Assembly: GCF_001544495.1 (NCBI RefSeq)
Contig: NZ_FCNZ02000006.1
Location: 186,001 to 250,000, forward strand
Source: Caballeronia telluris
Lineage (GTDB): Bacteria; Pseudomonadota; Gammaproteobacteria; Burkholderiales; Burkholderiaceae
DNA length: 64,000 nt
Direction of reading: 5' to 3'
In this document: one piece after another, positions 18,156 through 28,007 of the stretch
Position numbering within the stretch: position 1 is the first letter of the stretch
How the letters are laid out: each line of letters opens with the position of its first letter
Made by a program: the position numbers and the translations under genes
Notes under the pieces: generated by a model
What the model saw: the letters and a program-made list of their open reading frames with translations, nothing else
Told to the model about the DNA's origin: nothing
Databases searched by the model: none

Positions 18156-18842
18156 ATGATTCAGTTCTACTACCACCCGTCGCCGAATCCGGCGAAAGTC
18201 GCGCTGATGCTCGAGGAAACCGGCTTGCCGTACGAGCTCGTGCCCGTCGACACGCGTAAGGGCGAGCAGCATGCCGCCGCCTTCACAGCGATCAACCCGA
18301 ACGCGAAGACCCCGGCACTTGTCGACGGCGAAGCGGTGGTTTTCGACAGCAACGCGATTCTGCTTTATCTCGCCGAGAAAACGGGTCGCTTTCTCCCGTC
18401 CAACGCCCCGGAGCAACGCGCGCAGATGTATTCCTGGCTGATGTTCGTCGCAACCGGGATCGGTCCCTATTCGGGCCAAGCCGTGCACTTCAAGCACTTC
18501 GCGCCTGCGCCGAAAGACTACGCAGTCAATCGATACGATTTCGAAGCATGGCGTCACTGGAACATACTTGATGCAAGGCTCGCGCGGCAGCCTTATATGC
18601 TCGGTGACGACTACACCATCGTCGATATGGCGGTGTGGGGTTGGGCCCGCGTCGTGCCGTTCGTTCTCGGCGCAGAAGCCTGGAACAAATTGCCGCACGT
18701 GAAGCGTCTGTTCGACGAAATCAATCTCCGTCCCGCGGCTGCGCGCGCCGAGACACTTCGTACGGCGCATCAGTTCAAGACTGAAATGGACGAGGCCGCC
18801 CGCCGCGTGTTGTTTCCGCAAAACGCGCGCCTTGATACGTGA
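18156..18842 (+). CDS. Glutathione S-transferase family protein
   Basis: A 228-residue cytosolic GST. The N-terminal thioredoxin-like domain (1-80) has the glutathione site PNAKTPALVDGEAVVFDSNAI; the C-terminal helical domain has the family motif LGDDYTIVDMAVWGW. It resembles the YfcG-type Nu-class disulfide reductases. It lies alone between the replication locus and the rpoD paralog. The substrate is unknown. Confidence 0.88.
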   Translation: MIQFYYHPSPNPAKVALMLEETGLPYELVPVDTRKGEQHAAAFTAINPNAKTPALVDGEAVVFDSNAILLYLAEKTGRFLPSNAPEQRAQMYSWLMFVATGIGPYSGQAVHFKHFAPAPKDYAVNRYDFEAWRHWNILDARLARQPYMLGDDYTIVDMAVWGWARVVPFVLGAEAWNKLPHVKRLFDEINLRPAAARAETLRTAHQFKTEMDEAARRVLFPQNARLDT

Positions 18843-18917
18843 GCCTTTTGAACTTGGGGGTCGGATCAAAACCGCGCGGTCAGTTCGTCCCACTCCGCTG
18901 AACCGGATTAACTTTTT

Positions 18918-18949
18918 ACTTGCTGCGACGCAGCAAGTACCGCTATAAT
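18918..18949 (+). promoter_or_regulatory. Promoter with overlapping palindrome before the rpoD paralog
   Basis: A perfect palindrome, arms ACTTGCTGCG and CGCAGCAAGT around one A (18918-18938), is followed by a consensus -10 TATAAT (18944-18949). A plausible -35 TTGCTG (18920-18925) lies 18 bp upstream and inside the palindrome. This looks like an operator over a sigma-70 promoter; a leader of about 240 nt with several GC-rich hairpins would precede the gene. Confidence 0.6.
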
Positions 18950-19191
18950 TAAAGGTTGCGCGTTTTTGCGTATGGTTTCAAACCGGCTCGCCCGATTTCG
19001 CGGGCCGCGTTCTTTGCTCGTTGCGATCCTGGAAGTCGAGGGGCGCCTCGCCGCGCCGTGATGTCGGCGCAAGAGGCGAGACGCCTGTAGCAGTTGCCCG
19101 CGCCAGCGCGCAGGGCGGTTGCGAGAGGCGGCGCCCAGCCCCCACAGCCGATGGTCTCGTCATCGCCGAGCAAACCTGTCGAGGAGAAAGT

Positions 19192-21204
19192 ATGGCAAGT
19201 TTTGATCGGGAAGATTCAGGGCTGGAAGTCGTCGTGTCCGCGCGGAAAACACCGGCCCGGCGCGCTTCGAAAGGGAAGGCCGCGGCCGCCCTTCCGGTGC
19301 TGGACGCAGCGTCCACCGCACTGCAGGACGAAGAGCGGCAGCGTCAGATGCGCGCGCTCATTCAATTGGGGAAAGAGCGCGGCTACCTGACGCACGCGGA
19401 AATCAACGATCACTTGCCCGACAACTTCGCGCAGACGGCCGCGATCGAAACCATTGTCAGCACGTTCAATGACATGGGCGTGGCAGTCTACGAGCAGGCA
19501 CCGGACGCCGAAACGCTGCTCCTGAACGATGCCGCGCCGGCCGCCGTGTCGGACGATCAGGCAGACGAGGAAGCCGAAGTCGCGCTGTCGACGGTCGACT
19601 CCGAATTCGGTCGCACGACCGACCCTGTGCGCATGTACATGCGCGAAATGGGCGCAACCGAACTCCTGACGCGCGCAGGCGAAATCGCGATCGCGAAGCG
19701 TATCGAAGACGGCCTGCATGAAATGATTCAGGCGATCGCCGCGTGCCCGTCGACCGTTGCGACGCTGCTCGCCAACGCAGCACAGGTCGAATCGGGCGAA
19801 GTGCGCATCGACGAACTCGTCGACGGGCTGAACGAGCAGGGTGACGAAGAAGAACTGTCGGCAGCCGATTCGACGCCGAGCGCCGAGATCGACGCCGATG
19901 CGTCCGACAGCGACGACTCCGACAGCGACAGCGACGACAGCGACCTCGAAGGCGCCGATTCGGGCAAGGCAAACGAAGCGCGCCTGAAGCAACTGACGAG
20001 CGACAGCCTCGCGATCTTCGCGCGCGTTCGCGAACTCTTTGAGCAAATGTCGGGAGCAAGCGCCACGCCGGAGAAGGGCGCCGCCGCGTTCGCCCGCGTG
20101 CGCGAAGAGATTCAGCGCGAACTCGCGCCGATTCGCTTCACCGCGCGCACGATCGACCGCCTGTGCGCCGACGTGCAGCAGCAAGTCGCGCAAGTGCGCG
20201 CCGTCGAGCGTCGCATTCTGCAGATCGCCGTGGACCGTTGCGGCATGCCGCGCGAGAAATTCGTCGAATCGTTCCCGGGTCACGAGACCGATCTGAACTG
20301 GACCACGAAAGCGGCGTCGGCGACGGGCTCGCGCGAGTACGGCGCGTCGCTCGAGCGCAGCCTGCCCGCGATCCAGGCGGAACAGCAAAAGCTGATCGAC
20401 ATCGAGGCGAGCGTCTCGCTGCCGCTCCAGCAACTGAAGAAGATCAACCGTCAGATGACGGCCGCCGAAGCGAAGATGCGTCAGGCGAAGCGCGAAATGA
20501 TCGAGGCGAACCTGCGTCTCGTGATTTCGATCGCGAAGAAGTACGTGAACCGCGGCATGCAGTTCCTCGACCTGATTCAGGAAGGCAACATCGGTCTGAT
20601 GAAGGCCGTCGACAAGTTCGAATATCGGCGCGGCTGGAAGTTTTCGACCTACGCGACGTGGTGGGTTCGTCAGGCGGTCACGCGTTCGCTCGCCGATCAG
20701 GCGCGCACGATCCGCGTGCCCGTGCACATGATCGAGACGATCAACAAGCTCAACCGCATCTCGCGCGAAATCCTGCAGCAGACCGGGCAGGAAGCGCATC
20801 CGGCCGTGCTCGCCGAGCGCATGGAAATGCCGGAAGAGAAGATCCGCGGCATCCTGAAGATCGCGAAGCAGCCGGTTTCGCTCGAAACGCCGGTCGGCGA
20901 AGATGCGGACGCCACGCTCGGCGACATGATCGAGGATTCGAGCGCGGCATCGCCGGCAGATGCCGCCGTGCACGCGAACATGCGCGCCGCTATCGACGAC
21001 GCGCTCAACGCGCTGTCGCCGCGCGAGGCGAAAGTGCTGCGCATGCGTTTCGGCATCGACACGGCGTCGGACTACACGCTCGAAGAACTCGGCAAGCAAT
21101 TCGACGTGACGCGCGAGCGTATCCGCCAGATCGAAAGCAAGGCGATGCGCAAGCTCATGCACCCGAGCCGCGCCGACAAACTGCGTCCCTTCCTCGATCG
21201 TTGA
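19192..21204 (+). CDS. rpoD: RpoD-type (sigma-70) RNA polymerase sigma factor, probably a paralog
   Basis: A 670-residue group-1 sigma factor with region 1.1 (about 50-105), a large non-conserved region, region 1.2 ([11 protein letters not shown]), region 2 ([45 protein letters not shown]), region 3 and region 4 ([27 protein letters not shown]). GAGGAGA precedes ATG 19192; there is no such signal at upstream starts. The non-conserved region carries a Ser-Asp acidic stretch (about residues 234-253). No dnaG or rpsU lies nearby, as expected around the housekeeping rpoD, so I infer a secondary copy. Confidence 0.9.
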   Translation: MASFDREDSGLEVVVSARKTPARRASKGKAAAALPVLDAASTALQDEERQRQMRALIQLGKERGYLTHAEINDHLPDNFAQTAAIETIVSTFNDMGVAVYEQAPDAETLLLNDAAPAAVSDDQADEEAEVALSTVDSEFGRTTDPVRMYMREMGATELLTRAGEIAIAKRIEDGLHEMIQAIAACPSTVATLLANAAQVESGEVRIDELVDGLNEQGDEEELSAADSTPSAEIDADASDSDDSDSDSDDSDLEGADSGKANEARLKQLTSDSLAIFARVRELFEQMSGASATPEKGAAAFARVREEIQRELAPIRFTARTIDRLCADVQQQVAQVRAVERRILQIAVDRCGMPREKFVESFPGHETDLNWTTKAASATGSREYGASLERSLPAIQAEQQKLIDIEASVSLPLQQLKKINRQMTAAEAKMRQAKREMIEANLRLVISIAKKYVNRGMQFLDLIQEGNIGLMKAVDKFEYRRGWKFSTYATWWVRQAVTRSLADQARTIRVPVHMIETINKLNRISREILQQTGQEAHPAVLAERMEMPEEKIRGILKIAKQPVSLETPVGEDADATLGDMIEDSSAASPADAAVHANMRAAIDDALNALSPREAKVLRMRFGIDTASDYTLEELGKQFDVTRERIRQIESKAMRKLMHPSRADKLRPFLDR

Positions 21205-21248
21205 ACAACGCTGGCGCGCAGGACGCGGCGCCAGTGTCAGCAGTCTCC

Positions 21249-21283
21249 CGCTCGTGAGCCGACCCGGCGCTCACGAGCGTTTC
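21249..21283 (+). terminator. Intrinsic terminator after the rpoD paralog
   Basis: A perfect 11-bp stem CGCTCGTGAGC / GCTCACGAGCG with a short loop, followed by TTTCT, 45 bp after the stop codon. Confidence 0.8.
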
Positions 21284-21347
21284 TCCCTCGACTCAAATCC
21301 CGTTTTCGTCGCGCGCTAAAAAGCGCGCGGTGGATCGGCACGTCCTG

Positions 21348-21704
21348 TCATTCCAGCATTTTGCGGTCGACGTTGCTCGACACGGTCGGCGTCGAGCACG
21401 ACTCGAGCGCCGTGATCGCCTTTTTCGCGAGCGCCATGGTTTCGTCGCAAGCGGGACGGTCGCGGAAGATCGCGCATCCGCCGCCCGCGTTCACCTTCGA
21501 CAACGCGCGCCGTACGCGATCGAGCGCGGCGTTCGCCGATCCGGCGTCGGCAATGAGCGCTGAGATATTGAACGCGCTTCCGGACGCCGTCTCTACCCAG
21601 TTCGGGCACGCGGCTTCCGCCTGAGCCAACCCGGAGAACGCGAGCGCGAAGAGGCCGGCGAACCAGAACCAGTGATGCCGCGAATCAGCGGAAAAGGGTT
21701 TCAT
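21348..21704 (-). CDS. Small secreted protein of unknown function
   Basis: A 118-residue protein with a signal peptide (hydrophobic HHWFWFAGLFALAFSGLA, cleavage near AQAEA) and a mature part of about 88 residues. The mature part contains four cysteines (ACPNW, GGCAIF, PACDET, ESCSTP), which could form two disulfides in the periplasm. I do not recognise a family. It is convergent with the rpoD paralog. Confidence 0.7.
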   Translation of the reverse strand: MKPFSADSRHHWFWFAGLFALAFSGLAQAEAACPNWVETASGSAFNISALIADAGSANAALDRVRRALSKVNAGGGCAIFRDRPACDETMALAKKAITALESCSTPTVSSNVDRKMLE

Positions 21705-22214
21705 GATGATCCCCGCGACAAGAGTGCGGTGTCGCCTGCGGATAGTGTTCGCGCGGGCGGGCCGCGAAGGCAGCCAAACTGGCTATGTACTAGCAAACCG
21801 CGTGACCGCACGCGACATGAACGCACATACGGCCGGCGATCATCCGTGGATGTTGTCCACAGTTCCTGTGCCTAAGCTTGTGGATATCCTGCCTGAGATT
21901 CCGCCAAAGCACTGATGCGAAAGAAGTTTCGCCGCACGAACGATCGGTTGGCAGCAACGCGAATACGCGTGTTGGAACGAAGGGATTCGATACAAGCTGC
22001 ATCAACGCAACCCACAGTAGCGATTCAAAAAAAGCGACGCAAGCGCGTGCGCTCCATCCGTAGGCATGCGTTGTGGGGGATGCCATCGCGGAATCGAAGT
22101 GGGATAACTCCGGTTGGACGCATGCAAATTCAATCGACCTACGCTGCGTCCGACCGACACACTCTTCCGACGAATCCGGCAACCGAGACCGAAGTGTCCC
22201 CAACAGGAGGCAAC
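21705..22214. other. Non-coding stretch with an inverted pair of DnaA-box-like sites
   Basis: About 510 bp before the zincin-like gene. TTGTCCACA (21853-21861) and TGTGGATAT (21879-21887, reverse ATATCCACA) face each other, each one mismatch from TTATCCACA. A similar pair recurs at 55297-55330. No other clear feature is seen; open frames reading into the next gene lack a ribosome site. Confidence 0.45.
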
Positions 22215-22955
22215 ATGGCGAACATCAAGATTTCAATCATCAACGCGAGCACGGTGCTGACCGATTCCGAGGTCAAGGCCGCGCTTCCGGCCTTGCAAAA
22301 ACAGGTGCACGAACACTTCGCACCGGCCTGGGGTATCGATGCCGACCTGAGCTTCGTGCGCAGGAAAGGCAAGCCGGCGCCGCGTAGTTGGTGGCTCAGC
22401 ATTCTCGACAATTCGGATCAGGCGGGCGCGCTCGGTTATCACGATGTGACGAACGAAGGCCTGCCGCTCGGCAAGGTCTTCGCAAAGACCGATCAGCAGT
22501 TCGGCAACAAGTGGACCGTCACTGCGAGCCACGAATTGCTGGAAATGCTCGCGGACCCCGAGATCAACCTGACCGTATTCGTGCAGCCGAGCGCGACGCA
22601 AGGCGTGCTCTACGCGTACGAAGTCTGCGACGCCTGCGAGGCCGACACGCTCGGCTACGACATCGATGGCGTGACCGTGTCGGATTTCGTGTTTCCGTCG
22701 TGGTTCGAGCCGTCGCGGCCCGCGGGCACGCGCTTCGACTATGGCAAGCATTTGAAGAAGCCGGTGCCCGCGCTCGCGCCGGGCGGCTACATCAGCGCGT
22801 TCGACGTGACGTCCGGCGGCGGCTGGAATCAGATCAACGCACAGAAGACACCGGCGACTTATCAGATGCGCGCGAAAGTCGGCACGCGGCGCGAGCGTCG
22901 CAGGACGCCGCGCGACCAGTGGCTCAAGAGCCGGACGGCATTCAAGGAAGCGTGA
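22215..22955 (+). CDS. Putative zincin-like protein with HExxE motif, function unknown
   Basis: A 246-residue protein without a signal peptide. The segment TASHELLEMLADP (H106, E107, E110) followed by YEVCDACEADTLGYDIDGVTVSDFVFPSWF resembles a family of uncharacterised proteins with a SHE-xx-E-DP motif and a later acidic/Cys motif. It has the look of a metal-binding, metalloprotease-like site, but the canonical second histidine of HExxH is a glutamate here. AGGAGG lies 6 bp before ATG 22215, which decides the start. The C-terminus is very basic (RRERRRTPRDQW). Enzyme activity is not established. Confidence 0.75.
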   Translation: MANIKISIINASTVLTDSEVKAALPALQKQVHEHFAPAWGIDADLSFVRRKGKPAPRSWWLSILDNSDQAGALGYHDVTNEGLPLGKVFAKTDQQFGNKWTVTASHELLEMLADPEINLTVFVQPSATQGVLYAYEVCDACEADTLGYDIDGVTVSDFVFPSWFEPSRPAGTRFDYGKHLKKPVPALAPGGYISAFDVTSGGGWNQINAQKTPATYQMRAKVGTRRERRRTPRDQWLKSRTAFKEA

Positions 22956-23059
22956 AATTCACACGCCTGGCGCGGGTTTCGAAAACGTGGCGCAGCGTCG
23001 CATCCCGACAGTGAACTCTGTCACCATGACAACAAGATTCAACGCATCGCGCGACGCGC

Positions 23060-23764
23060 TCAGTTGCGTTTCGGAATATCGAGCGCCCGCACGACGGCCG
23101 GTCGCGCGAGAAACGCGTCGAGCACGCGCGTGACGTTCGGAAACCTCGCGATGCCGACCAGTTCGCCCGCCTCATAGAAGCCGCCGAGATTGCGCACCCA
23201 CGGAAAGACGGCCATGTCGGCGATCGTGTAGTCGTCGCCCATGATCCATTCGCGGCCGACGAGGCGCTGCTCGAGCACATTGAGCAGCCGCTTCGATTCC
23301 GCGACGTAGCGGTCGCGCGGGCGCTTGTCCTCGTATTCCTTGCCGGCGAATTTGTGGAAGAAGCCGACCTGCCCGAACATCGGGCCGATGCCGCCCATCT
23401 GGAACATCAGCCACTGGATGGTCTCGTAGCGGCGCGCGACGTCTTGCGGCATGAACTGGCCGGTCTTGTCGGCGAGATAGATCAGGATCGCGCCCGATTC
23501 GAAGAGCGCGAGCGGCTTGCCGTCGGGGCCATCGGGATCGAGGATCGCCGGAATCTTGTTGTTCGGGCTCACCGACAAAAACTCGGGCGTCATCTGATCG
23601 TTCGCATCGAAGCGCACCAGATGCGGCTCGTAGGGCAGACCGGTTTCTTCGAGCATCGCCGACACCTTGACGCCGTTCGGCGTCGGCAGCGAATAGAGCT
23701 GGAGCACCTTGGGTTGCAGGGCAGGCCACTTCTTCGTGACGAGAAAGTCGGAAAGATCGTTCAT
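23060..23764 (-). CDS. Glutathione S-transferase, YghU/YfcG-like
   Basis: A 234-residue GST of the Nu class. An N-terminal extension (about 20 residues) precedes the thioredoxin fold with LPTPNGVKVSAMLEE, and SPNNKIPAI and ALFESGAILIYLA form the glutathione site; the helical domain has MGDDYTIADMAVFPW. E. coli relatives use two glutathiones as a disulfide-bond oxidoreductase. It is transcribed away from phnC and shares its upstream region. Confidence 0.9.
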   Translation of the reverse strand: MNDLSDFLVTKKWPALQPKVLQLYSLPTPNGVKVSAMLEETGLPYEPHLVRFDANDQMTPEFLSVSPNNKIPAILDPDGPDGKPLALFESGAILIYLADKTGQFMPQDVARRYETIQWLMFQMGGIGPMFGQVGFFHKFAGKEYEDKRPRDRYVAESKRLLNVLEQRLVGREWIMGDDYTIADMAVFPWVRNLGGFYEAGELVGIARFPNVTRVLDAFLARPAVVRALDIPKRN

Positions 23765-23881
23765 CGGGTCCTCGGGCTATGAAGGGTGTGCGGCAAGCCG
23801 TGCGTGCCGCAAGGTCGTCCAATATAAACACTCCCGCAGCGCTTGTCTTTTCGCGCGCCGTCCGTGCCCGACACATGTATT

Positions 23882-23893
23882 CATCTAGACGTC
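23882..23893. promoter_or_regulatory. Candidate PhnF operator upstream of phnC
   Basis: CATCTAGACGTC here matches CGTCTAGACGAC at the phnF-phnG intergenic site in 10 of 12 positions. GntR/HutC regulators such as PhnF bind TCTAGA-centred palindromes, so both operons may be under PhnF. Confidence 0.5.
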
Positions 23894-23899
23894 TTGCCA

Positions 23900-23917
23900 G
23901 CGTCACCGGCACGTCAT
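23900..23917 (+). promoter_or_regulatory. Pho-box-like direct repeat upstream of phnC
   Basis: GCGTCAC and ACGTCAT are separated by 4 bp, giving the 11-bp period of a PhoB box (consensus CTGTCAT-N4-CTGTCAY). Match quality is moderate; the position, about 60 bp before phnC and next to the PhnF-like site, supports it. Confidence 0.45.
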
Positions 23918-23977
23918 CTTGCATTCCTAGAATCTCCCGAACGTATCAACGCGCTTAGACGCCATTTCGAGGAAATC

Positions 23978-24880
23978 ATGGATGCAATTCGCATCGAGCG
24001 TCTCTCGAAGACGTTCGGCAACGGCCGCAAGGCACTCGACGCCATCGACCTGAAAGTGGGCGTGGGCGAAATGGTCGCGCTGATCGGCGCATCGGGCTCG
24101 GGCAAGTCGACGCTGCTGCGCCATATCGCGGGCTTCACCGCGCCCGACCTGGAGCCGTCGCACATCACGCTGCTCGGGCGGCCGATCCAGCAGAACGGCC
24201 GGATCGTGCGCGAAGTGCGACGCATCCGGCGCGACGTCGCGTTCGTGTTCCAGCAGTTCAATCTCGTCGGGCGGCTCAGCGTGCGCACCAACGTGCTGAT
24301 CGGCGCGCTCTCGCGCGTGTCGCTGTGGCGGCGTCTCGCCGGGCGCTTTCCCGCGGTCGAACGCGAACTCGCGATGCAGTCGCTCACGGCGATGGGGATC
24401 GGCGAGCACGCGAACGAGCGCGCGAGCACGCTATCCGGCGGCCAGCAGCAACGCGCCGCGCTGGCGCGGGCGCTCGTGCAGCGCGCGCGCATCGTGCTTG
24501 CCGACGAGCCGATCGCGTCGCTCGATCCCGAGTCGTCGCGTCGCGTGATGGACCTGCTGCGCTCGCTCAATGAAGAGCACGGGTTGACCGTCGTCGTGTC
24601 GCTGCATCAGGTCGATGTCGCGATGAAGTATTGCGCGCGTACGGTTGCGTTGCGCGACGGCCGTGTCGTCTTCGACGGCCCCACCGAGCACCTGACGCCC
24701 GCCGTCTTGCGCGATCTGTACGGCGCGGCGGCAGACGAACTGCTGACCGATGCTGAAGCCGCCGAGCGCGACGCCGCGTGGGAAAACGCGCGCCGCGCGG
24801 AGCGCGTTCCATCGCGCAGCAATGAAGCGTCCGCGCATTCCGCCGCGTTCGCTTCGGCGGCCTCGGCCGCCAGTTCCTGA
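23978..24880 (+). CDS. phnC: Phosphonate ABC transporter ATPase
   Basis: A 300-residue ATPase that powers phosphonate import with PhnD and PhnE. Walker [11 protein letters not shown]-loop [14 protein letters not shown], signature [15 protein letters not shown], Walker [13 protein letters not shown] and switch SLHQVDVA are present. GAGGA precedes ATG 23978. The protein is longer than E. coli PhnC (262) because of a Ser/Ala-rich C-terminal tail (about 265-300). It is first in phnCDE. Confidence 0.94.
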   Translation: MDAIRIERLSKTFGNGRKALDAIDLKVGVGEMVALIGASGSGKSTLLRHIAGFTAPDLEPSHITLLGRPIQQNGRIVREVRRIRRDVAFVFQQFNLVGRLSVRTNVLIGALSRVSLWRRLAGRFPAVERELAMQSLTAMGIGEHANERASTLSGGQQQRAALARALVQRARIVLADEPIASLDPESSRRVMDLLRSLNEEHGLTVVVSLHQVDVAMKYCARTVALRDGRVVFDGPTEHLTPAVLRDLYGAAADELLTDAEAAERDAAWENARRAERVPSRSNEASAHSAAFASAASAASS

Positions 24881-24913
24881 TTCGATTTCCGCCTTCTCAC
24901 AGGACCTCATCCC

Positions 24914-25885
24914 ATGAAAACGTTCCGCCATTTCCTCGCCGGCGCGGCGCTCGCCGCGTCGTTCGTCTCGCATGCTGCCTTTGCCGAGACGCTCAACTTC
25001 GGCATCATCTCGACGGATTCCTCGTCGGCGCTCAAGCAACGCTGGCAACCGCTCATCGACGATCTCAACAAGCAGACCGGACTCGACGTCAAGGCGTTCT
25101 TCGCGACCGACTACGCGGGCATCATCGAAGCGATGCGCTTCAACAAGGTACAGATCGGCTTCTTCGGCAACGCGTCGGCGATCGAAGCCGTAGATCGTTC
25201 GGATGGCGAAGTATTTGCCAAAGTGAAGTACAAGAGCGGCGAGGCCGGCTACTACTCGCTTCTGATCACAAACGTGAACAGCAAGTGGAAGAGCGTCGAT
25301 CAGGTGCTGAAGAACAGCCGCGACATCAATCTCGGTTTCGGCGATCCGAACTCGACGTCCGGCACGCTCGTCCCGTCGTACTACCTGCTGGCGAAGAACG
25401 GGTTGTCCGCGAAGACATCGTTCAAGAGCGTGCTGCCGTCGAGCCATGAAGCGAACATGCTCGCGGTGGTGAACGACAGGATCGACGTCGCGACCAACAA
25501 CACCGACATGCTGGCTACGCTCAAGGCGCAGCACCTGGACCGGTACAAGGAAGTGCGCGTGTTGTGGAAGTCGCCGCTGATTCCTTCGGACCCGCTCGTG
25601 TGGCGTCGCGACCTGCCGCAGGCGACCAAGGACAAGTTGCGTAGCTTCTTCGATCATTACGCCGAGAAGGACCCGCGCGAGCAGGCGATCATGCATGCGA
25701 TCTCAGGCTATTCGGGCTTCGCCGACTCGTCGGATGCACAGCTCGTGCCGATTCGTCAGATGGCGCTGTTCCAGAAGAAGGAGCAAGTGCAGAACGACGC
25801 GCGCATGTCCGACGCCGATAAAAAGGCGCAACTCGCGGCGCTCGACCGGAAGCTCTCCGAACTCGACACCGTGGCGGCCAAGTGA
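24914..25885 (+). CDS. phnD: Phosphonate-binding periplasmic protein
   Basis: A 323-residue periplasmic protein with a signal peptide ([20 protein letters not shown], cleavage after AFA). Family motifs include [43 protein letters not shown] and [17 protein letters not shown], which form the phosphonate pocket in E. coli PhnD. Its TGA overlaps the phnE ATG (TGATG). Confidence 0.95.
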   Translation: MKTFRHFLAGAALAASFVSHAAFAETLNFGIISTDSSSALKQRWQPLIDDLNKQTGLDVKAFFATDYAGIIEAMRFNKVQIGFFGNASAIEAVDRSDGEVFAKVKYKSGEAGYYSLLITNVNSKWKSVDQVLKNSRDINLGFGDPNSTSGTLVPSYYLLAKNGLSAKTSFKSVLPSSHEANMLAVVNDRIDVATNNTDMLATLKAQHLDRYKEVRVLWKSPLIPSDPLVWRRDLPQATKDKLRSFFDHYAEKDPREQAIMHAISGYSGFADSSDAQLVPIRQMALFQKKEQVQNDARMSDADKKAQLAALDRKLSELDTVAAK

Positions 25886-26691
25886 TGAATTCCGTCGAAG
25901 CATCCCGGCTCGGGAATCCGTCAGCGGCTGGCGCCGCCAAGCGAAGCTGGGCGTCGATGCTCGGCTGGATCGCGCTCTTCGCGGTGCTCGGCCTGTCGTG
26001 GCAAAGCGCCGACATGCGCCCGCTCGATCTGCTGCGCGATCCCGGCAACATGGTGCGCTTCGGCCGCGACTTCTTCCCGCCCGACTTCACCGAATGGCGC
26101 GTCTACCTGCACGAGATGATCGTGACGCTCGCGGTCGCCATCTGGGGCACGGCGCTTGCGCTCGTGTGCGCCGTGCCGTGCGGGCTGCTTTCGGCGCAGA
26201 ACATCGCGCCCGTGTGGATCGCGCAGCCGGTGCGCCGCATGATGGACGCGTGCCGCGCGATCAACGAGATGGTGTTCGCGATGCTCTTCATCGTCGCGGT
26301 CGGGCTCGGGCCGTTCGCCGGCGTGCTTGCGCTGTGGGTCCACACGACCGGCGTGCTCGCGAAGCTCTTTGCCGAAGCGGTCGAAGCCATCGACGCCCGG
26401 CCCGCTGAAGGCGTGCGCGCGACCGGCGCGAGCAGTCTCGATGAGATCGTCTACGGCGTGCTGCCGCAGGTCATGCCGCTGTGGATTTCGTTCGCGCTGT
26501 ATCGCTTCGAATCGAACGTGCGCTCGGCGATGGTGGTGGGCATGGTCGGCGCGGGCGGCATCGGCGTGGTGCTGTACGAGGCGATCCGCTCGTTCAACTA
26601 CGCGCAGACCGCGGCCGTGATGCTGATGGTGATCGTCATCGTCTCGCTGATCGATCTGGGCTCCGCATGGGTGCGAGAGCGCGTCATCTGA
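25885..26691 (+). CDS. phnE: Phosphonate ABC transporter permease
   Basis: A 268-residue inner-membrane permease with about six hydrophobic segments and the BPD-transport EAA-like loop ([24 protein letters not shown]). The ATG at 25885 overlaps the phnD stop; a GTG at 25882 is also in frame. A single phnE gene is present, whereas some bacteria have two. It converges with phnN 18 bp away. Confidence 0.95.
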   Translation: MNSVEASRLGNPSAAGAAKRSWASMLGWIALFAVLGLSWQSADMRPLDLLRDPGNMVRFGRDFFPPDFTEWRVYLHEMIVTLAVAIWGTALALVCAVPCGLLSAQNIAPVWIAQPVRRMMDACRAINEMVFAMLFIVAVGLGPFAGVLALWVHTTGVLAKLFAEAVEAIDARPAEGVRATGASSLDEIVYGVLPQVMPLWISFALYRFESNVRSAMVVGMVGAGGIGVVLYEAIRSFNYAQTAAVMLMVIVIVSLIDLGSAWVRERVI

Positions 26692-26709
26692 CGCGGCGCG
26701 CGGCGGCGG

Positions 26710-27264
26710 TCATTGCGCTGCGCCGATCGTCTCCAGCAGCCGGCGACCCGCGTCGGCGAGCAGGCCCGAGTTGTCGATCGTGATGAAATGCGCTTCGTCG
26801 GGCAGCACGAGGGAAGGGCGCCTCGCGAGCCGCGCCTCGATCTGGCGCGCGTCTTCGCGTCCGCGCCGGGCGAGCCGCGCGGCAAGCACGGAGGGACTCG
26901 CGTCGATCTGCACGAACTGCGCGCCGGGATAACGCGCGAGCGCCGTGTGGGCATGCTGACGCGAGCCGTTCACGACCACCGGCATGCCGCGTTCGAGCCA
27001 CAGGTCGATTTCGACGCCCACGCCGTAGTGCAACCCGTGGCTTTCCCAATGCAACGCGAACAGCCCGCGCGCGAGGCGCGTAGCGAATTCGTCGTGCGTG
27101 AGGGCGATGTGATTTTCGCCATCCGACACCGGGCGCGTGATGTATCGATGCGAGAACATCACGCGTGCGCCGATGCGCTCGCGTGCGAAGCCGAGCAGCG
27201 AGTCCTTGCCCGCGCCCGACGGGCCCATCACGTAAATCAACCGCGCGCCGTTTGCTTGGCTCAT
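26710..27264 (-). CDS. phnN: Ribose 1,5-bisphosphate phosphokinase
   Basis: A 184-residue kinase that makes PRPP from ribose 1,5-bisphosphate, salvaging the ribose left by C-P lyase. A P-loop (MGPSGAGKDSLL) and guanylate-kinase-like features (FSHRYITRPVSDGENHIALTHDEF) are visible. The start MSQANGAR (27264) overlaps the DUF1045 stop as ATGA. It is the last gene of the leftward phnF-DUF1045-phnN operon. Confidence 0.92.
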   Translation of the reverse strand: MSQANGARLIYVMGPSGAGKDSLLGFARERIGARVMFSHRYITRPVSDGENHIALTHDEFATRLARGLFALHWESHGLHYGVGVEIDLWLERGMPVVVNGSRQHAHTALARYPGAQFVQIDASPSVLAARLARRGREDARQIEARLARRPSLVLPDEAHFITIDNSGLLADAGRRLLETIGAAQ

Positions 27265-28007
27265 GCCGGGTCCTGTGAAGTGTCGAAGGGAAGGCGCTGC
27301 CACAGCATGAAGGGCGCGCCCGGTTGCGGTTCCGCGAAGAGCGCCGCGCCGTGCAGCGGCAGCGCGCCGAGCGTTTCGACGCGCGCCGTCCAGTGCGACG
27401 CGATGGCTTGCCGCGCGCTGGCGTCATCGAGCGAATCGGAGAGCGTCATGTGAAAGCGATATTCGTCGAGCACGAACGGGTAGCCCCATTCGCGCAGCAT
27501 GGCGATCTGCTGCGCGCTCATGCCTTCGACGATACGGCGCTCGCGCTCGGCCTCGGACGGCATCGCGCGTAACGCGCTCAGCGCGTGAAGCGCGCTGGCG
27601 GCGATGTCGCGCACGGCCTGGTCGTCGTGCGTGGCCGAAGGACGCAGCGCGACGAAGCGGCCCATTTCGGCAGGCGCGACCGCCATCGAAAATGGCTTGA
27701 TGCGGCTCGCCCATTCGCGGGCGGCCGCGAGCACGTCGAGCGGCGTCGCGCCTTCCGCGCACCGGAAGGGCGCGACGAGCGTCGCGTGCCAGCCGTAGCG
27801 ACGCGGTGCGCGGGTCAGGCCGCGCACGTCGAGGCCGAGCGCCGCGAGTTCGGGCGGCGCCGGCGGATGAAAAACGCGCGCGTTCTCCGGATCGCGCCCG
27901 AGCCATTCGCAGCCCGCGTGCCACCAGGGCGAGTTCGCAGGCGGCGCGTAGTAGAGCGCGATGCGCGCGTTCGGACCCACGACGGCGAGCCGGGCGACTT
28001 CGCTCAT
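27261..28007 (-). CDS. DUF1045 phosphonate-operon protein, 2H phosphoesterase superfamily
   Basis: A 248-residue member of the DUF1045 family, regularly found in C-P lyase operons. Two H-x-T motifs, H74-A-T76 (GWHATLVAPF) and H186-M-T188 (RFHMTLSD), define the 2H phosphoesterase active site, which acts on cyclic or RNA-type phosphodiesters. The C-P lyase product is a ribosyl 1,2-cyclic phosphate normally opened by PhnP; no phnP is in this locus, so this protein is a candidate for that step or the following one. ATGA overlaps connect it to phnF and phnN. The function is inferred. Confidence 0.85.
   Translation of the reverse strand: MSEVARLAVVGPNARIALYYAPPANSPWWHAGCEWLGRDPENARVFHPPAPPELAALGLDVRGLTRAPRRYGWHATLVAPFRCAEGATPLDVLAAAREWASRIKPFSMAVAPAEMGRFVALRPSATHDDQAVRDIAASALHALSALRAMPSEAERERRIVEGMSAQQIAMLREWGYPFVLDEYRFHMTLSDSLDDASARQAIASHWTARVETLGALPLHGAALFAEPQPGAPFMLWQRLPFDTSQDPA

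Noticed and set aside
21915..22214. N-terminal extension of the HExxE protein by about 100 residues
   Set aside because: The extension is low-complexity and basic, whereas AGGAGG sits correctly before ATG 22215.
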